Shown here in pieces: positions 55,929-64,000 of a stretch of 64,000 nucleotides of DNA. The position numbers and the translations under genes were made by a program. The DNA is from Mycobacterium paragordonae (GTDB lineage: Bacteria > Actinomycetota > Actinomycetes > Mycobacteriales > Mycobacteriaceae): the NCBI RefSeq assembly GCF_003614435.1, contig NZ_CP025546.1, positions 6,138,001-6,202,000 on the forward strand. The letters are read 5' to 3'. Under the pieces are notes generated by a model. It was given only the letters and a program-made list of their open reading frames with translations. It had not been told where the DNA came from and did not search any database. The stretch's first letter is position 1. The number at the start of each line of letters is the position of its first letter.

Positions 55929-56315
55929 GTGCACGTCTCCGAGGAAAGTCGCATCGCGGCGGCCCAGAGCTATATCGACGCGCTGGTCAGCCACGACGCC
56001 GAGGCGGTGCCGTTTGCGGCCGGCTGCACCCGCACCGAGCTGGGCCTACCCAACGGCTTCTCCGGAAATCACCTGCGGCGCGGCCTCAATCGCGGGCTGC
56101 AGTACCGCGTCATCGCCGACGCGACACCGCCGCACTACCGCATCGAGGGCGACGAGGTGCACGCCGAATACGACGTCCTGAGCAAGGCGGCGTTCGCCGG
56201 CCGCCGGATCGCGGCCCGGGTCGACGAGACGTTTGTGATCCCGGCCGAGAGCGTCTCCGGCAAGGCCGAGATCCACCACATCCGGGCCAGCTTCAGGCCC
56301 TTCATCCAGCACTAG
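55929..56315 (+). CDS. NTF2/SnoaL-like protein, unknown
   Basis: The 128-residue product begins SEESRIAAAQSYIDALVSHDAEAVPFAAGCTR, a typical helix-turn of NTF2-like proteins in which a substrate or pocket cavity forms, and ends with beta strands (GDEVHAEYDVLSK, AARVDETFVIP, AEIHHIRASFRPF). GTG 55929 lies 4 bp after the fadA5 stop, so it is co-transcribed with it. I know no gene between fadA5 and ddn in M. tuberculosis. A steroid or fatty-acid ligand is possible. Confidence 0.72.
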   Translation: MHVSEESRIAAAQSYIDALVSHDAEAVPFAAGCTRTELGLPNGFSGNHLRRGLNRGLQYRVIADATPPHYRIEGDEVHAEYDVLSKAAFAGRRIAARVDETFVIPAESVSGKAEIHHIRASFRPFIQH

Positions 56316-56780
<465 letters not shown>

Positions 56781-56781
56781 A

Positions 56782-56855
56782 TTTCCGCGTTGATCCTGCG
56801 TCCACGGCGTAGTTCACTCGCACTTTCGCAACGTGGACGCAGAGTCAACGCGAAA
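56782..56855. repeat. Long inverted repeat between convergent genes
   Basis: The left arm 56782-56806 (TTTCCGCGTTGATCCTGCGT...) and the right arm 56832-56855 (...ACGCAGAGTCAACGCGAAA) pair with few mismatches around a 25-nt loop. It begins 2 bp after the ddn stop and overlaps the 3' flank of the SDR gene, fitting a bidirectional terminator or a dispersed palindromic element. Confidence 0.7.
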
Positions 56856-56857
56856 CG

Positions 56858-57772
56858 CTAGGCCCCGTAGACCGGAACCGGCGTCCGCGACTTGGCCAGC
56901 AGGTCGGTGACCACCGGACCCAGCTCGGCGGGATCCCACTTCGCGCCCTTGTCGATCTGCGGTCCGTGCGCCCATCCCTCGGCAACCCGGATCAGACCGC
57001 CCTCGACTTCGAACACCTTGCCGGTGACGCCGCGGGATTCGACACTGCCAAGCCACACCACCAGCGGCGAGACGTTCTCCGGAGCCATGGCGTCGAACCC
57101 GCCGTCCTCCGGCGCGGCCATGGTCTCGGCGAACACGGCTTCGGTCATCCGGGTGCGGGCGGCGGGAGCGATCGCGTTGACGGTGATGCCGTAGCGCCCA
57201 AGCTCGGCCGCGCCGACGAGGGTCAGTGCGGCGATCCCGGCCTTGGCGGCGGAGTAGTTACCCTGCCCGACGCTGCCCTGCAGGCCGGCGCCGGAGCTGG
57301 TGTTGATGATGCGGGCATGCAGGTCATCCGGTCCGACGGTGCCGCCCTTGATTTGCCGGCGCCAGTAGCCCGCGGCGTGCCGCAGGGTGGCGAAATGCCC
57401 CTTGAGGTGTACGCGGATGACGGCGTCCCACTCACTTTCGCTGGTATTGGCCAACATTCGGTCGCGGATGAACCCGGCGTTGTTGACCAGGACGTCCAGG
57501 CCGCCGAACGTGTCGACCGCCGTGTCGATCAGGTTCTGCGCACCCGTCCAGTCCGCGACGTCGTCACCGTTGACCACGGCTTCACCACCGGCAGCGGTGA
57601 TTTCGTCGACCACCTGCTGTGCCGGGCTTTCACCGGCCGACCCGTCCAGTCCCACGCCGATGTCGTTGATCACCACGCGTGCGCCCTCGGCGGCGAACGC
57701 CAGCGCATGCGCGCGACCGATGCCGCGGCCCGCGCCGGTGACGATGACCACCCGCCCGTCGAGCAAACCCAT
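56858..57772 (-). CDS. Short-chain dehydrogenase/reductase (Rv3548c orthologue)
   Basis: The 304-residue product is an SDR of the multifunctional-enzyme type-2 (17beta-HSD4-like) kind. It has VVIVTGAGRGIGRAHALAFA, INDIGVGLDG, DVLVNNAGF, INTSSGAGLQG, the catalytic NYSAAKAGIAALTL and AIAPAARTRM. A 3-hydroxyacyl-CoA dehydrogenase role in steroid or ring-derived acyl-CoA oxidation is inferred. It follows Rv3549c-like SDR after 14 bp, with AGGGAGAGG before its ATG, in a KstR2-type operon. Confidence 0.88.
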   Translation of the reverse strand: MGLLDGRVVIVTGAGRGIGRAHALAFAAEGARVVINDIGVGLDGSAGESPAQQVVDEITAAGGEAVVNGDDVADWTGAQNLIDTAVDTFGGLDVLVNNAGFIRDRMLANTSESEWDAVIRVHLKGHFATLRHAAGYWRRQIKGGTVGPDDLHARIINTSSGAGLQGSVGQGNYSAAKAGIAALTLVGAAELGRYGITVNAIAPAARTRMTEAVFAETMAAPEDGGFDAMAPENVSPLVVWLGSVESRGVTGKVFEVEGGLIRVAEGWAHGPQIDKGAKWDPAELGPVVTDLLAKSRTPVPVYGA

Positions 57773-57786
57773 ACTTACCTCTCCCT

Positions 57787-58584
57787 TTACTTGATCGCGG
57801 CCGCGTTCGTGGTCGCCAGATAGTGCGGCGGCTCCCCACCGCCATGCACCTCCAGCGTTGCGCCGCTGATGTACGATGCCGCGTCACACGCCAAAAATGC
57901 TGCGGCCCAACCGATGTCCGCCGGCTTGGCCAGCCGGCCGAGTGGCACATTCTTGGAGATCGCCGCGATCGACTCGGCGTCCCCATAGAACAGGTCGGCC
58001 TGCTCGGTTTCCACCATGCCGACCACGCAGGCGTTCACCCGCACCTTCGGCGCCCATTCCACCGCCAGCGTCTCGGTCAGACTCTCCAGGCCGGCTTTGG
58101 CCGCGCCGTAGGCCGCGGTGCCCGGGCTCGGCCGTCGACCACTGAGACTGCAAATGTTGACGATCGACCCCCCGCCGGACTGGGCCTGCATGACGTCGTT
58201 GGCGAACTGCGAAACCACAAGCCCACCAATCAAATTGAGTTCGATGATTTTGCGGCTGAACTTCGGGCTGGACCCGGCCGTCAGCACATACGGCGATCCC
58301 CCCGCATTGTTGACGACGACGTCGAGGGTGCCGTGTCGCTCGACGATCGACTCGATCAGGGCTTTGACGGCCTCTTCATCGCGAACGTCGCAGCTGTGGA
58401 ACTCGTGCGGAAAGCCCTCGACGGGCCTCCGCGCGCAGGTGACGACCGTCGCGCCCTGCTCAGCGAAAACCGAACTGATGCCGGCGCCCACACCCCGAAC
58501 GCCGCCCGTCACCAGCACCACACGCCCGGCCAGACCCAGATTGATGGATTCAGCATTCCGGGGGGCTGATTGGGACTCGGTCAC
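57787..58584 (-). CDS. Short-chain dehydrogenase/reductase (Rv3549c orthologue)
   Basis: The 265-residue product is a classical SDR: VVLVTGGVRGVGAGISSVFA, CDVRDEEAV, DVVVNNAGGSPY, VNICSLSGRRPSPGTAAYGAAKAGLESL with Ser, Tyr and Lys, and YISGATLEVHGGG. Start GTG 58584 is exactly 6 nt after the -10 TACGCT, so it is leaderless. It is divergent from echA20 across the KstR2 box. Confidence 0.88.
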   Translation of the reverse strand: MTESQSAPRNAESINLGLAGRVVLVTGGVRGVGAGISSVFAEQGATVVTCARRPVEGFPHEFHSCDVRDEEAVKALIESIVERHGTLDVVVNNAGGSPYVLTAGSSPKFSRKIIELNLIGGLVVSQFANDVMQAQSGGGSIVNICSLSGRRPSPGTAAYGAAKAGLESLTETLAVEWAPKVRVNACVVGMVETEQADLFYGDAESIAAISKNVPLGRLAKPADIGWAAAFLACDAASYISGATLEVHGGGEPPHYLATTNAAAIK

Positions 58585-58590
58585 TGTGCT

Positions 58591-58613
58591 AGCGTACCAA
58601 GCAAGTGCTTGCT
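58591..58613. promoter_or_regulatory. KstR2 box and leaderless -10, SDR/echA20 divergent promoter
   Basis: AGCAAGTGCTTGCT (58600-58613) fits the KstR2 operator AnCAAGnnCTTGnT exactly and is a perfect palindrome. On the minus strand the -10 TACGCT (58591-58596) lies next to it, 6 nt before GTG 58584. Confidence 0.88.
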
Positions 58614-58649
58614 TAGGTAACTGACCCAGCAGACTCAGCAGGAAGTGCC

Positions 58650-59404
58650 ATGACGATCACCTCCACCACCACAGAACCCGGCATAGTCGCGGTCACCGTC
58701 GACTATCCGCCCGTCAACGCCATTCCCTCGCAGGGATGGTTCGAACTCGGCGACGCGATCACGGCCGCCGGGCGGGATCCACAGACCCACGCGGTGATCC
58801 TGCGCGCCGAAGGCCGCGGCTTCAACGCCGGCGTCGACATCAAGGAAATGCAGCGGACCGAAGGGTTCACCGCACTGATCGACGCGAACCGCGGCTGCTT
58901 CGCTGCGTTCCGCGCGGTTTACGAATGCGCGGTCCCGGTCATTGCCGCGGTGAACGGCTTCTGCGTCGGCGGTGGCATCGGCCTGGTCGGCAACGCCGAC
59001 GTCATCGTGGCCTCCGACGACGCGGTCTTCGGACTCCCCGAAGTGGAGCGCGGTGCCCTCGGCGCGGCCACCCACTTGTCCCGCCTGGTCCCGCAGCACA
59101 TGATGCGGCGGCTCTTCTTCACCGCCGCCACCGTCGACGCCGCCACGCTGCACCACTTCGGCTCGGTACACGAGGTGGTGCCGCGTGCCGAGTTGGACGA
59201 ATCCGCACTCCGGGTGGCTCGCGATATCGCCGCCAAGGACACCCGCGTCATCCGGGCCGCCAAAGAGGCGCTGAACCTGATCGACGTGCAACGCGTGAAC
59301 TCGAGTTACCGCATGGAACAAGGGTTTACGTTCGAGCTCAACCTCGTCGGCGTCGCCGACGAGCACCGCGACGCGTTCGCCGGAACGGCAAAGGGCAAGA
59401 AGGA

Positions 59405-59408
<4 letters not shown>
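58650..59408 (+). CDS. echA20: Ring-opening crotonase-family enzyme EchA20
   Basis: The 252-residue product matches EchA20 (Rv3550), a crotonase-fold enzyme that hydrolytically opens the last C/D ring of HIP-derived CoA thioesters. It has VDYPPVNAIPSQGWF, the oxyanion segment LRAEGRGFNAGVDIKEMQRTEG-type loop, VNGFCVGGGIGLVGNADV and LPEVERGALGAATHL. AGGAAG lies before the ATG. The stop overlaps the ipdA start by ATGA. KstR2 control is inferred from the upstream box. Confidence 0.94.
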
Positions 59409-60282
<874 letters not shown>

Positions 60283-60286
<4 letters not shown>

Positions 60287-61026
60287 CCGCCACCCGAGCC
60301 GAAATATGCGCGATCGCCTGCGCCGAATTGTTCAGGGATGCCGGCGAAATCATGATCAGCCCGATGACCAACATGGCCGCGGTGGGAGCCCGGCTGGCGC
60401 GGCTGACGTTCTCACCCGACATCCTGCTCACCGACGGCGAGGCGCAGTTGCTCGCCGACACACCGGCACTGGGCAAGACCGGCCCGGTCGAGGGCTGGAT
60501 GCCCTTCGGACGGGTCTTCGAGACCCTGTCCTGGGGCCGGCGTCATGTGGTGATGGGCGCCAATCAGGTTGACCGCTACGGCAATCAGAACATCTCGGCG
60601 TTCGGTCCGCTGCAGCAGCCGACCCGGCAGATGTTCGGGGTGCGTGGCTCGCCGGGCAACACCATCAACCACGCCACCAGCTACTGGGTCGGCAACCACT
60701 CCAAGCGGGTGTTCACCGAAACCGTCGACATCGTCTCGGGCATCGGCTACGACAAGGTCGATCCGGACAACCCGGCGTTCCGGTTCGTCAACGTCTTCCG
60801 GGTGGTATCCAACCTCGGTGTCTTTGACTTCGGCGGGCCGGAGCACACCATGCGGGCGCAGTCCCTGCACCCCGGCGTCGCTCCCGACGACGTCCGCGAA
60901 GCCACCTCGTTCGACGTGCACGGCCTCGACGAGGCCGCCGAAACGCGACAACCGACCGACGACGAGCTGCGCCTGATCCGTGAGGTCATCGACCCGAAGG
61001 CGTTGCGCGACAGAGAGATCCGGTAG
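60283..61026 (+). CDS. ipdB: CoA-transferase-like ring hydrolase subunit IpdB
   Basis: The 247-residue product matches IpdB (Rv3552), partner of IpdA. It shows the beta-subunit-like start RAEICAIACAELFRDAGEIMISPMTNM, LTDGEAQLLAD, VDRYGNQNISAFGPLQQPTRQMFGVRGSPG-type segment, and VFDFGGPEHTMRAQSLHPG. It overlaps ipdA by ATGA and shares one base with ipdC (TAGTG). Confidence 0.94.
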
Positions 61027-62093
61027 TGCGGCTCAAAACTCCGCTGACCGAGCTGGTCGGCATCGAGCATCCGGTGGTGCAGACCGGGATGGGTTGGGTA
61101 GCCGGCGCGCGACTCGTGTCGGCCACGGCCAATGCCGGCGGGTTGGGCATTTTAGCCTCGGCCACCATGACGCTGGACGAGTTGGCCACCGCCATAGGCA
61201 AGGTCAAGGCTGCCACCGACAAGCCGTTCGGCGTCAACATCCGCGCCGACGCCGCCGATGCCGGCGATCGGGTCGAGCTGATGATCCGCGAGGGCGTCAA
61301 GGTGGCATCGTTCGCGCTGGCACCCAAGCCCGAACTGATCGCGCGGCTCAAAGAGGCCGGTGCGGTGGTCGTTCCGTCGATCGGGGCGGCCAAGCACGCC
61401 CGCAAGGTCGCCGGCTGGGGTGCCGACGCGATGATCGTGCAGGGCGGCGAAGGCGGTGGGCACACCGGCCCGGTCGCCACCACGCTGCTGCTGCCGTCGG
61501 TCCTGGACGCGGTCAAGGGGACCGGCATCCCGGTGATCGCCGCCGGCGGCTTCTTCGACGGACGCGGACTGGCCGCGGCGTTGTCCTACGGCGCCGCCGG
61601 GGTTGCCATGGGGACGCGCTTCCTGCTCACCTCGGATTCGACGGTCCCCGAGGCGGTCAAGCGGCGGTACCTGGAGTCGGCCTTGGACGGCACGGTGGTG
61701 ACCACCCGCGTCGACGGCATGCCGCACCGGGTGCTGCGCACCGGTCTGGTGGAGAAGCTGGAAAGCGGCTCGCGGGCAAGGGGTTTCACCGCGGCGGTAC
61801 GCAACGCCGCCAAGTTCAAGCAGATGTCGCAGATGAGCTGGCGGTCGATGATCCAGGACGGCCTGGCCATGCGGCACGGCAAGGAGCTCACCTGGTCGCA
61901 GGTGGTGATGGCGGCCAATACCCCGATGCTGCTCAAGGCCGGGCTGGTCGAGGGCAACACCGATGCCGGCGTGCTCGCGTCGGGTCAGGTGGCCGGCATT
62001 CTCGACGATCTGCCCTCATGCGCCGAGCTGATCGAGTCGGTGGTGGCCGAGGCGATCGAGCACCTGCAGGCCGCGGCGAAGCTAGTGGAGTAG
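61026..62093 (+). CDS. ipdC: Flavin-dependent oxidoreductase IpdC
   Basis: The 355-residue product matches IpdC (Rv3553), a nitronate-monooxygenase/2-nitropropane-dioxygenase-like FMN TIM-barrel enzyme needed to process 5-OH-HIC-CoA. It has PVVQTGMGWVAGARLVSATANAGGLGILAS, GVNIRADA, MIVQGGEGGGHTGPV, VIAAGGFFDGRGLAAALSYGAAGVAMGTRFL-type phosphate-binding end. GTG 61026 overlaps the ipdB stop. Last of the KstR2-type run before fdxB. Confidence 0.94.
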   Translation: MRLKTPLTELVGIEHPVVQTGMGWVAGARLVSATANAGGLGILASATMTLDELATAIGKVKAATDKPFGVNIRADAADAGDRVELMIREGVKVASFALAPKPELIARLKEAGAVVVPSIGAAKHARKVAGWGADAMIVQGGEGGGHTGPVATTLLLPSVLDAVKGTGIPVIAAGGFFDGRGLAAALSYGAAGVAMGTRFLLTSDSTVPEAVKRRYLESALDGTVVTTRVDGMPHRVLRTGLVEKLESGSRARGFTAAVRNAAKFKQMSQMSWRSMIQDGLAMRHGKELTWSQVVMAANTPMLLKAGLVEGNTDAGVLASGQVAGILDDLPSCAELIESVVAEAIEHLQAAAKLVE

Positions 62094-62123
62094 TTGACGC
62101 GTGTCGACTAAGCTCTTCCAGCT

Positions 62124-64000
62124 ATGTCGACCGTCGAGCAGGCACCCGCAACCTCCGGGTCCGCCGCGCAGCATGCGCTGCCCGATCCGGGTGAAGCGGT
62201 ACCCAAGCTTGCGCTGCCCACCATCGGGATCTTTCTCGCGTCGCTGACCGCCTTCGTTACCTGCACGGTCGGCTATATCAATGGCTGGTCACCGTGGTGG
62301 GTGACCATTCCGGTGAACGCCGCGGTGACGTTCGTGATGTTCACCGTCGTGCACGACGCGTCGCATTACTCGATCAGCTCCGTGCGTTGGGTTAACGGGC
62401 TGATGGGGCGGCTGGCCTGGCTCTTCGTCGGCCCGGTGGTCGCGTTCCCGTCGTTCGGCTACATCCACATCCAGCATCACCGGCACTCTAACGACGACGA
62501 CCAGGACCCGGACACCTTCGCTTCACACGGAAAGTGGTGGCAGTTGCCGCTGCGCTGGTCGCTGGTGGAGTACTTCTACCTGCGGTACTACCTGCCGCGT
62601 GCTCGCAGCCGGCCGGTGCTCGAGGTCGGCGAGACCATGGTGATGATGGCGCTGTCGCTCACCGGCCTGGTCGTGGCCATCGTCACCGGAAATTTCTGGA
62701 TCCTGCTCGTCGTCTTCCTGATCCCGCAGCGCATCGGCCTGACAATCCTGGCGTGGTGGTTCGACTGGCTGCCCCATCACGGCCTGGAAGACACCCAGCG
62801 CACCAACCGCTACCGCGCCACCCGCAATCGTGTCGGCGCCGAATGGCTGTTCACCCCGGTGCTGCTGTCGCAGAACTACCACCTGGTGCACCACCTGCAC
62901 CCGTCGGTGCCGTTCTACCGATACCTACGGACGTGGAAACGCAACGAAGAGGCCTACCTGGAGCGCAACGCCGCCATCAACACCGTTTTTGGGCAGCAGC
63001 TGAATCCCGACGAGTATCGGGAATGGAAGGATCTCAACGGCCGGCTGTCCAAGCTGTTGCCGGTGCGGATGCCGGCCCGATCCAGTTCGCCGCATGCCGT
63101 GCTGCACCGCATCCCGGTCGCGTCCGTGGACCCCATCACCGCCGACAGCACCCTGGTCACCTTCGCCGTCCCCGAGGACCTGCAGGACGCGTTCCGGTTC
63201 GAACCAGGCCAGCACGTCACCGTAGTGAGCGGCGAAGGTGTGCGTCGCAACTACTCGATCTGCGCCCCGGCGACGCGCGCGCAGTTGCGCATTGCCGTCA
63301 AACACATTCCGGGCGGCGCTTTTTCGACGTATGTGGCCGAGCAGCTGCAGGCCGGTGACGTGCTCGAGCTGATGACCCCGACGGGTCGGTTCGGCACGCC
63401 GCTGCATCCGCTGAACCGCAAGCACTACGTCGGCCTGGTGGCCGGTAGCGGCATCACGCCGGTGCTGTCGATCCTGGCGACGACCTTGGAGATCGAAACG
63501 GAGAGCCGGTTCACGCTCATCTACGGCAACCGCACCAGGGAGTCGACGATGTTCCGCGCTGAGCTCGACCGGTTGGAGTCGCGCTACGCCGACCGGCTGG
63601 AAGTCCTGCACGTGCTGTCGGGCGAGTCGTTGCACGCTCCGGAACTGCGCGGCCGGATCGACCGCGACAAACTCAACCTGTGGCTGACCGGCGACCTGCA
63701 GCCGGACCATGTCGATGAGTGGTTCATCTGCGGCCCGATGGAGATGACGACCGCGGTGCGCGAGTCGCTGCTGGAGCACCGCGTGGACTCGGAGCGCATC
63801 CACCTGGAGCTCTTCCACGGTTTCGAAACCGGTTCTGCCGCAGAGCATTCCTACGAAAGCGCGACGGTGACGTTCAAGTTGTCCGGCAAGCAGTGGACCT
63901 ACGACCTGACCCCAGGCGACTCCATCCTCGAGGGCGCTCTGCAGGTTCGCGACGATGCGCCGTACGCCTGTATGGGCGGCGCGTGTGGCACTTGCCGGGC
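62124..64000 (+). CDS. fdxB: FdxB: desaturase-ferredoxin reductase-[2Fe-2S] fusion, 3' end cut
   Basis: The frame is open from ATG 62124 to the window end, 625 codons; M. tuberculosis FdxB (Rv3554) is ~685. Residues ~25-300 are a membrane fatty-acid-desaturase-like domain with His boxes HDASH, HIQHHRH and HHLHP. Residues ~330-560 are a ferredoxin-NAD(P) reductase with RRNYSICAP (FAD), VAGSGITPVLS (NAD(P)) and FICGPMEM. The [2Fe-2S] domain begins with YACMGGACGTCRA (CxxxxCxxC), and the last Cys lies beyond the window. Such fusions are self-sufficient oxygenases or desaturases; the substrate is unknown. It begins 30 bp after ipdC. Confidence 0.92.
   Translation, partial: MSTVEQAPATSGSAAQHALPDPGEAVPKLALPTIGIFLASLTAFVTCTVGYINGWSPWWVTIPVNAAVTFVMFTVVHDASHYSISSVRWVNGLMGRLAWLFVGPVVAFPSFGYIHIQHHRHSNDDDQDPDTFASHGKWWQLPLRWSLVEYFYLRYYLPRARSRPVLEVGETMVMMALSLTGLVVAIVTGNFWILLVVFLIPQRIGLTILAWWFDWLPHHGLEDTQRTNRYRATRNRVGAEWLFTPVLLSQNYHLVHHLHPSVPFYRYLRTWKRNEEAYLERNAAINTVFGQQLNPDEYREWKDLNGRLSKLLPVRMPARSSSPHAVLHRIPVASVDPITADSTLVTFAVPEDLQDAFRFEPGQHVTVVSGEGVRRNYSICAPATRAQLRIAVKHIPGGAFSTYVAEQLQAGDVLELMTPTGRFGTPLHPLNRKHYVGLVAGSGITPVLSILATTLEIETESRFTLIYGNRTRESTMFRAELDRLESRYADRLEVLHVLSGESLHAPELRGRIDRDKLNLWLTGDLQPDHVDEWFICGPMEMTTAVRESLLEHRVDSERIHLELFHGFETGSAAEHSYESATVTFKLSGKQWTYDLTPGDSILEGALQVRDDAPYACMGGACGTCR

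Noticed and set aside
58736..59404. Upstream extension of ipdA
   Set aside because: It runs inside echA20 in another frame. The ATGA overlap start and orthologue length support 59405.

Overview
The window is high-GC actinobacterial DNA from a slow-growing, non-tuberculous Mycobacterium. The evidence is two glycine-rich PGRS-type genes (one with an intact PE domain), frequent GTG starts, many leaderless promoters (TAnnnT placed 6-7 nt before the start codon) and a sterol-catabolism locus collinear with M. tuberculosis Rv3515c-Rv3554. Species is not assigned.

Region 1 (1-3586) is the 3' part of a PGRS-type gene built on seven near-identical 189-bp units followed by 324-bp units. Region 2 (3587-20672) is an accessory island with no counterpart at this site in the M. 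tuberculosis gene order as I know it. It encodes two tandem CgeB-like glycosyltransferases, a MycF/TylF-like and a MycE-like sugar O-methyltransferase pair, another TylF-like methyltransferase, an FkbM methyltransferase, and four large genes carrying five copies of one ~600-residue module (GT2 glycosyltransferase, helical TPR-like part, conserved C-terminal domain). One copy is fused to a sulfotransferase, two are fused in tandem, and one is fused behind an unrelated domain and has a damaged GT2 motif. Six of these genes share the same TAnnnT-N6-(A/G)TG leaderless promoter layout. The set looks like an evolving system that builds a methylated, possibly sulfated glycan; its target is unknown.

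Region 3 (20673-44714) is KstR-regulated sterol catabolism: fadD19, echA19, cyp142, an acetoacetate-decarboxylase-like gene, an LLM oxidoreductase, a DUF35/OB-fold gene with ltp4 and ltp3, kshA, a sulfotransferase/SDR/DUF1214 operon, hsaF-hsaG-hsaE, kstD and chsH3. Between the DUF1214 gene and hsaF, where M. tuberculosis has PPE61/PPE62, there are instead a haemophore-like protein, a membrane protein and a Gly/Pro/Trp-rich secreted protein. An extra LLM oxidoreductase and an NTF2-like gene follow ltp3.

Region 4 (44883-48512) is a PE_PGRS gene ending in a seven-bladed YVTN beta-propeller, at the position of PPE63. Region 5 (48695-55924) is the side-chain operon cyp125-fadE28-fadE29-chsH2-chsH1-ltp2 with divergent fadA5. 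Region 6 (55929-64000) holds an NTF2-like gene, ddn, two SDR genes, and the KstR2-type genes echA20-ipdA-ipdB-ipdC, then fdxB cut by the window edge.

Together the genes of regions 3, 5 and 6 cover side-chain activation and shortening (CYP125/142, FadD19, FadE28/29, ChsH1/2, Ltp2, FadA5), ring opening (KstD, KshA), the HsaEFG meta-cleavage tail, and C/D-ring degradation (EchA20, IpdABC). Eight KstR-type boxes and one KstR2-type box are visible. No tRNA, rRNA, insertion sequence or CRISPR array was seen.
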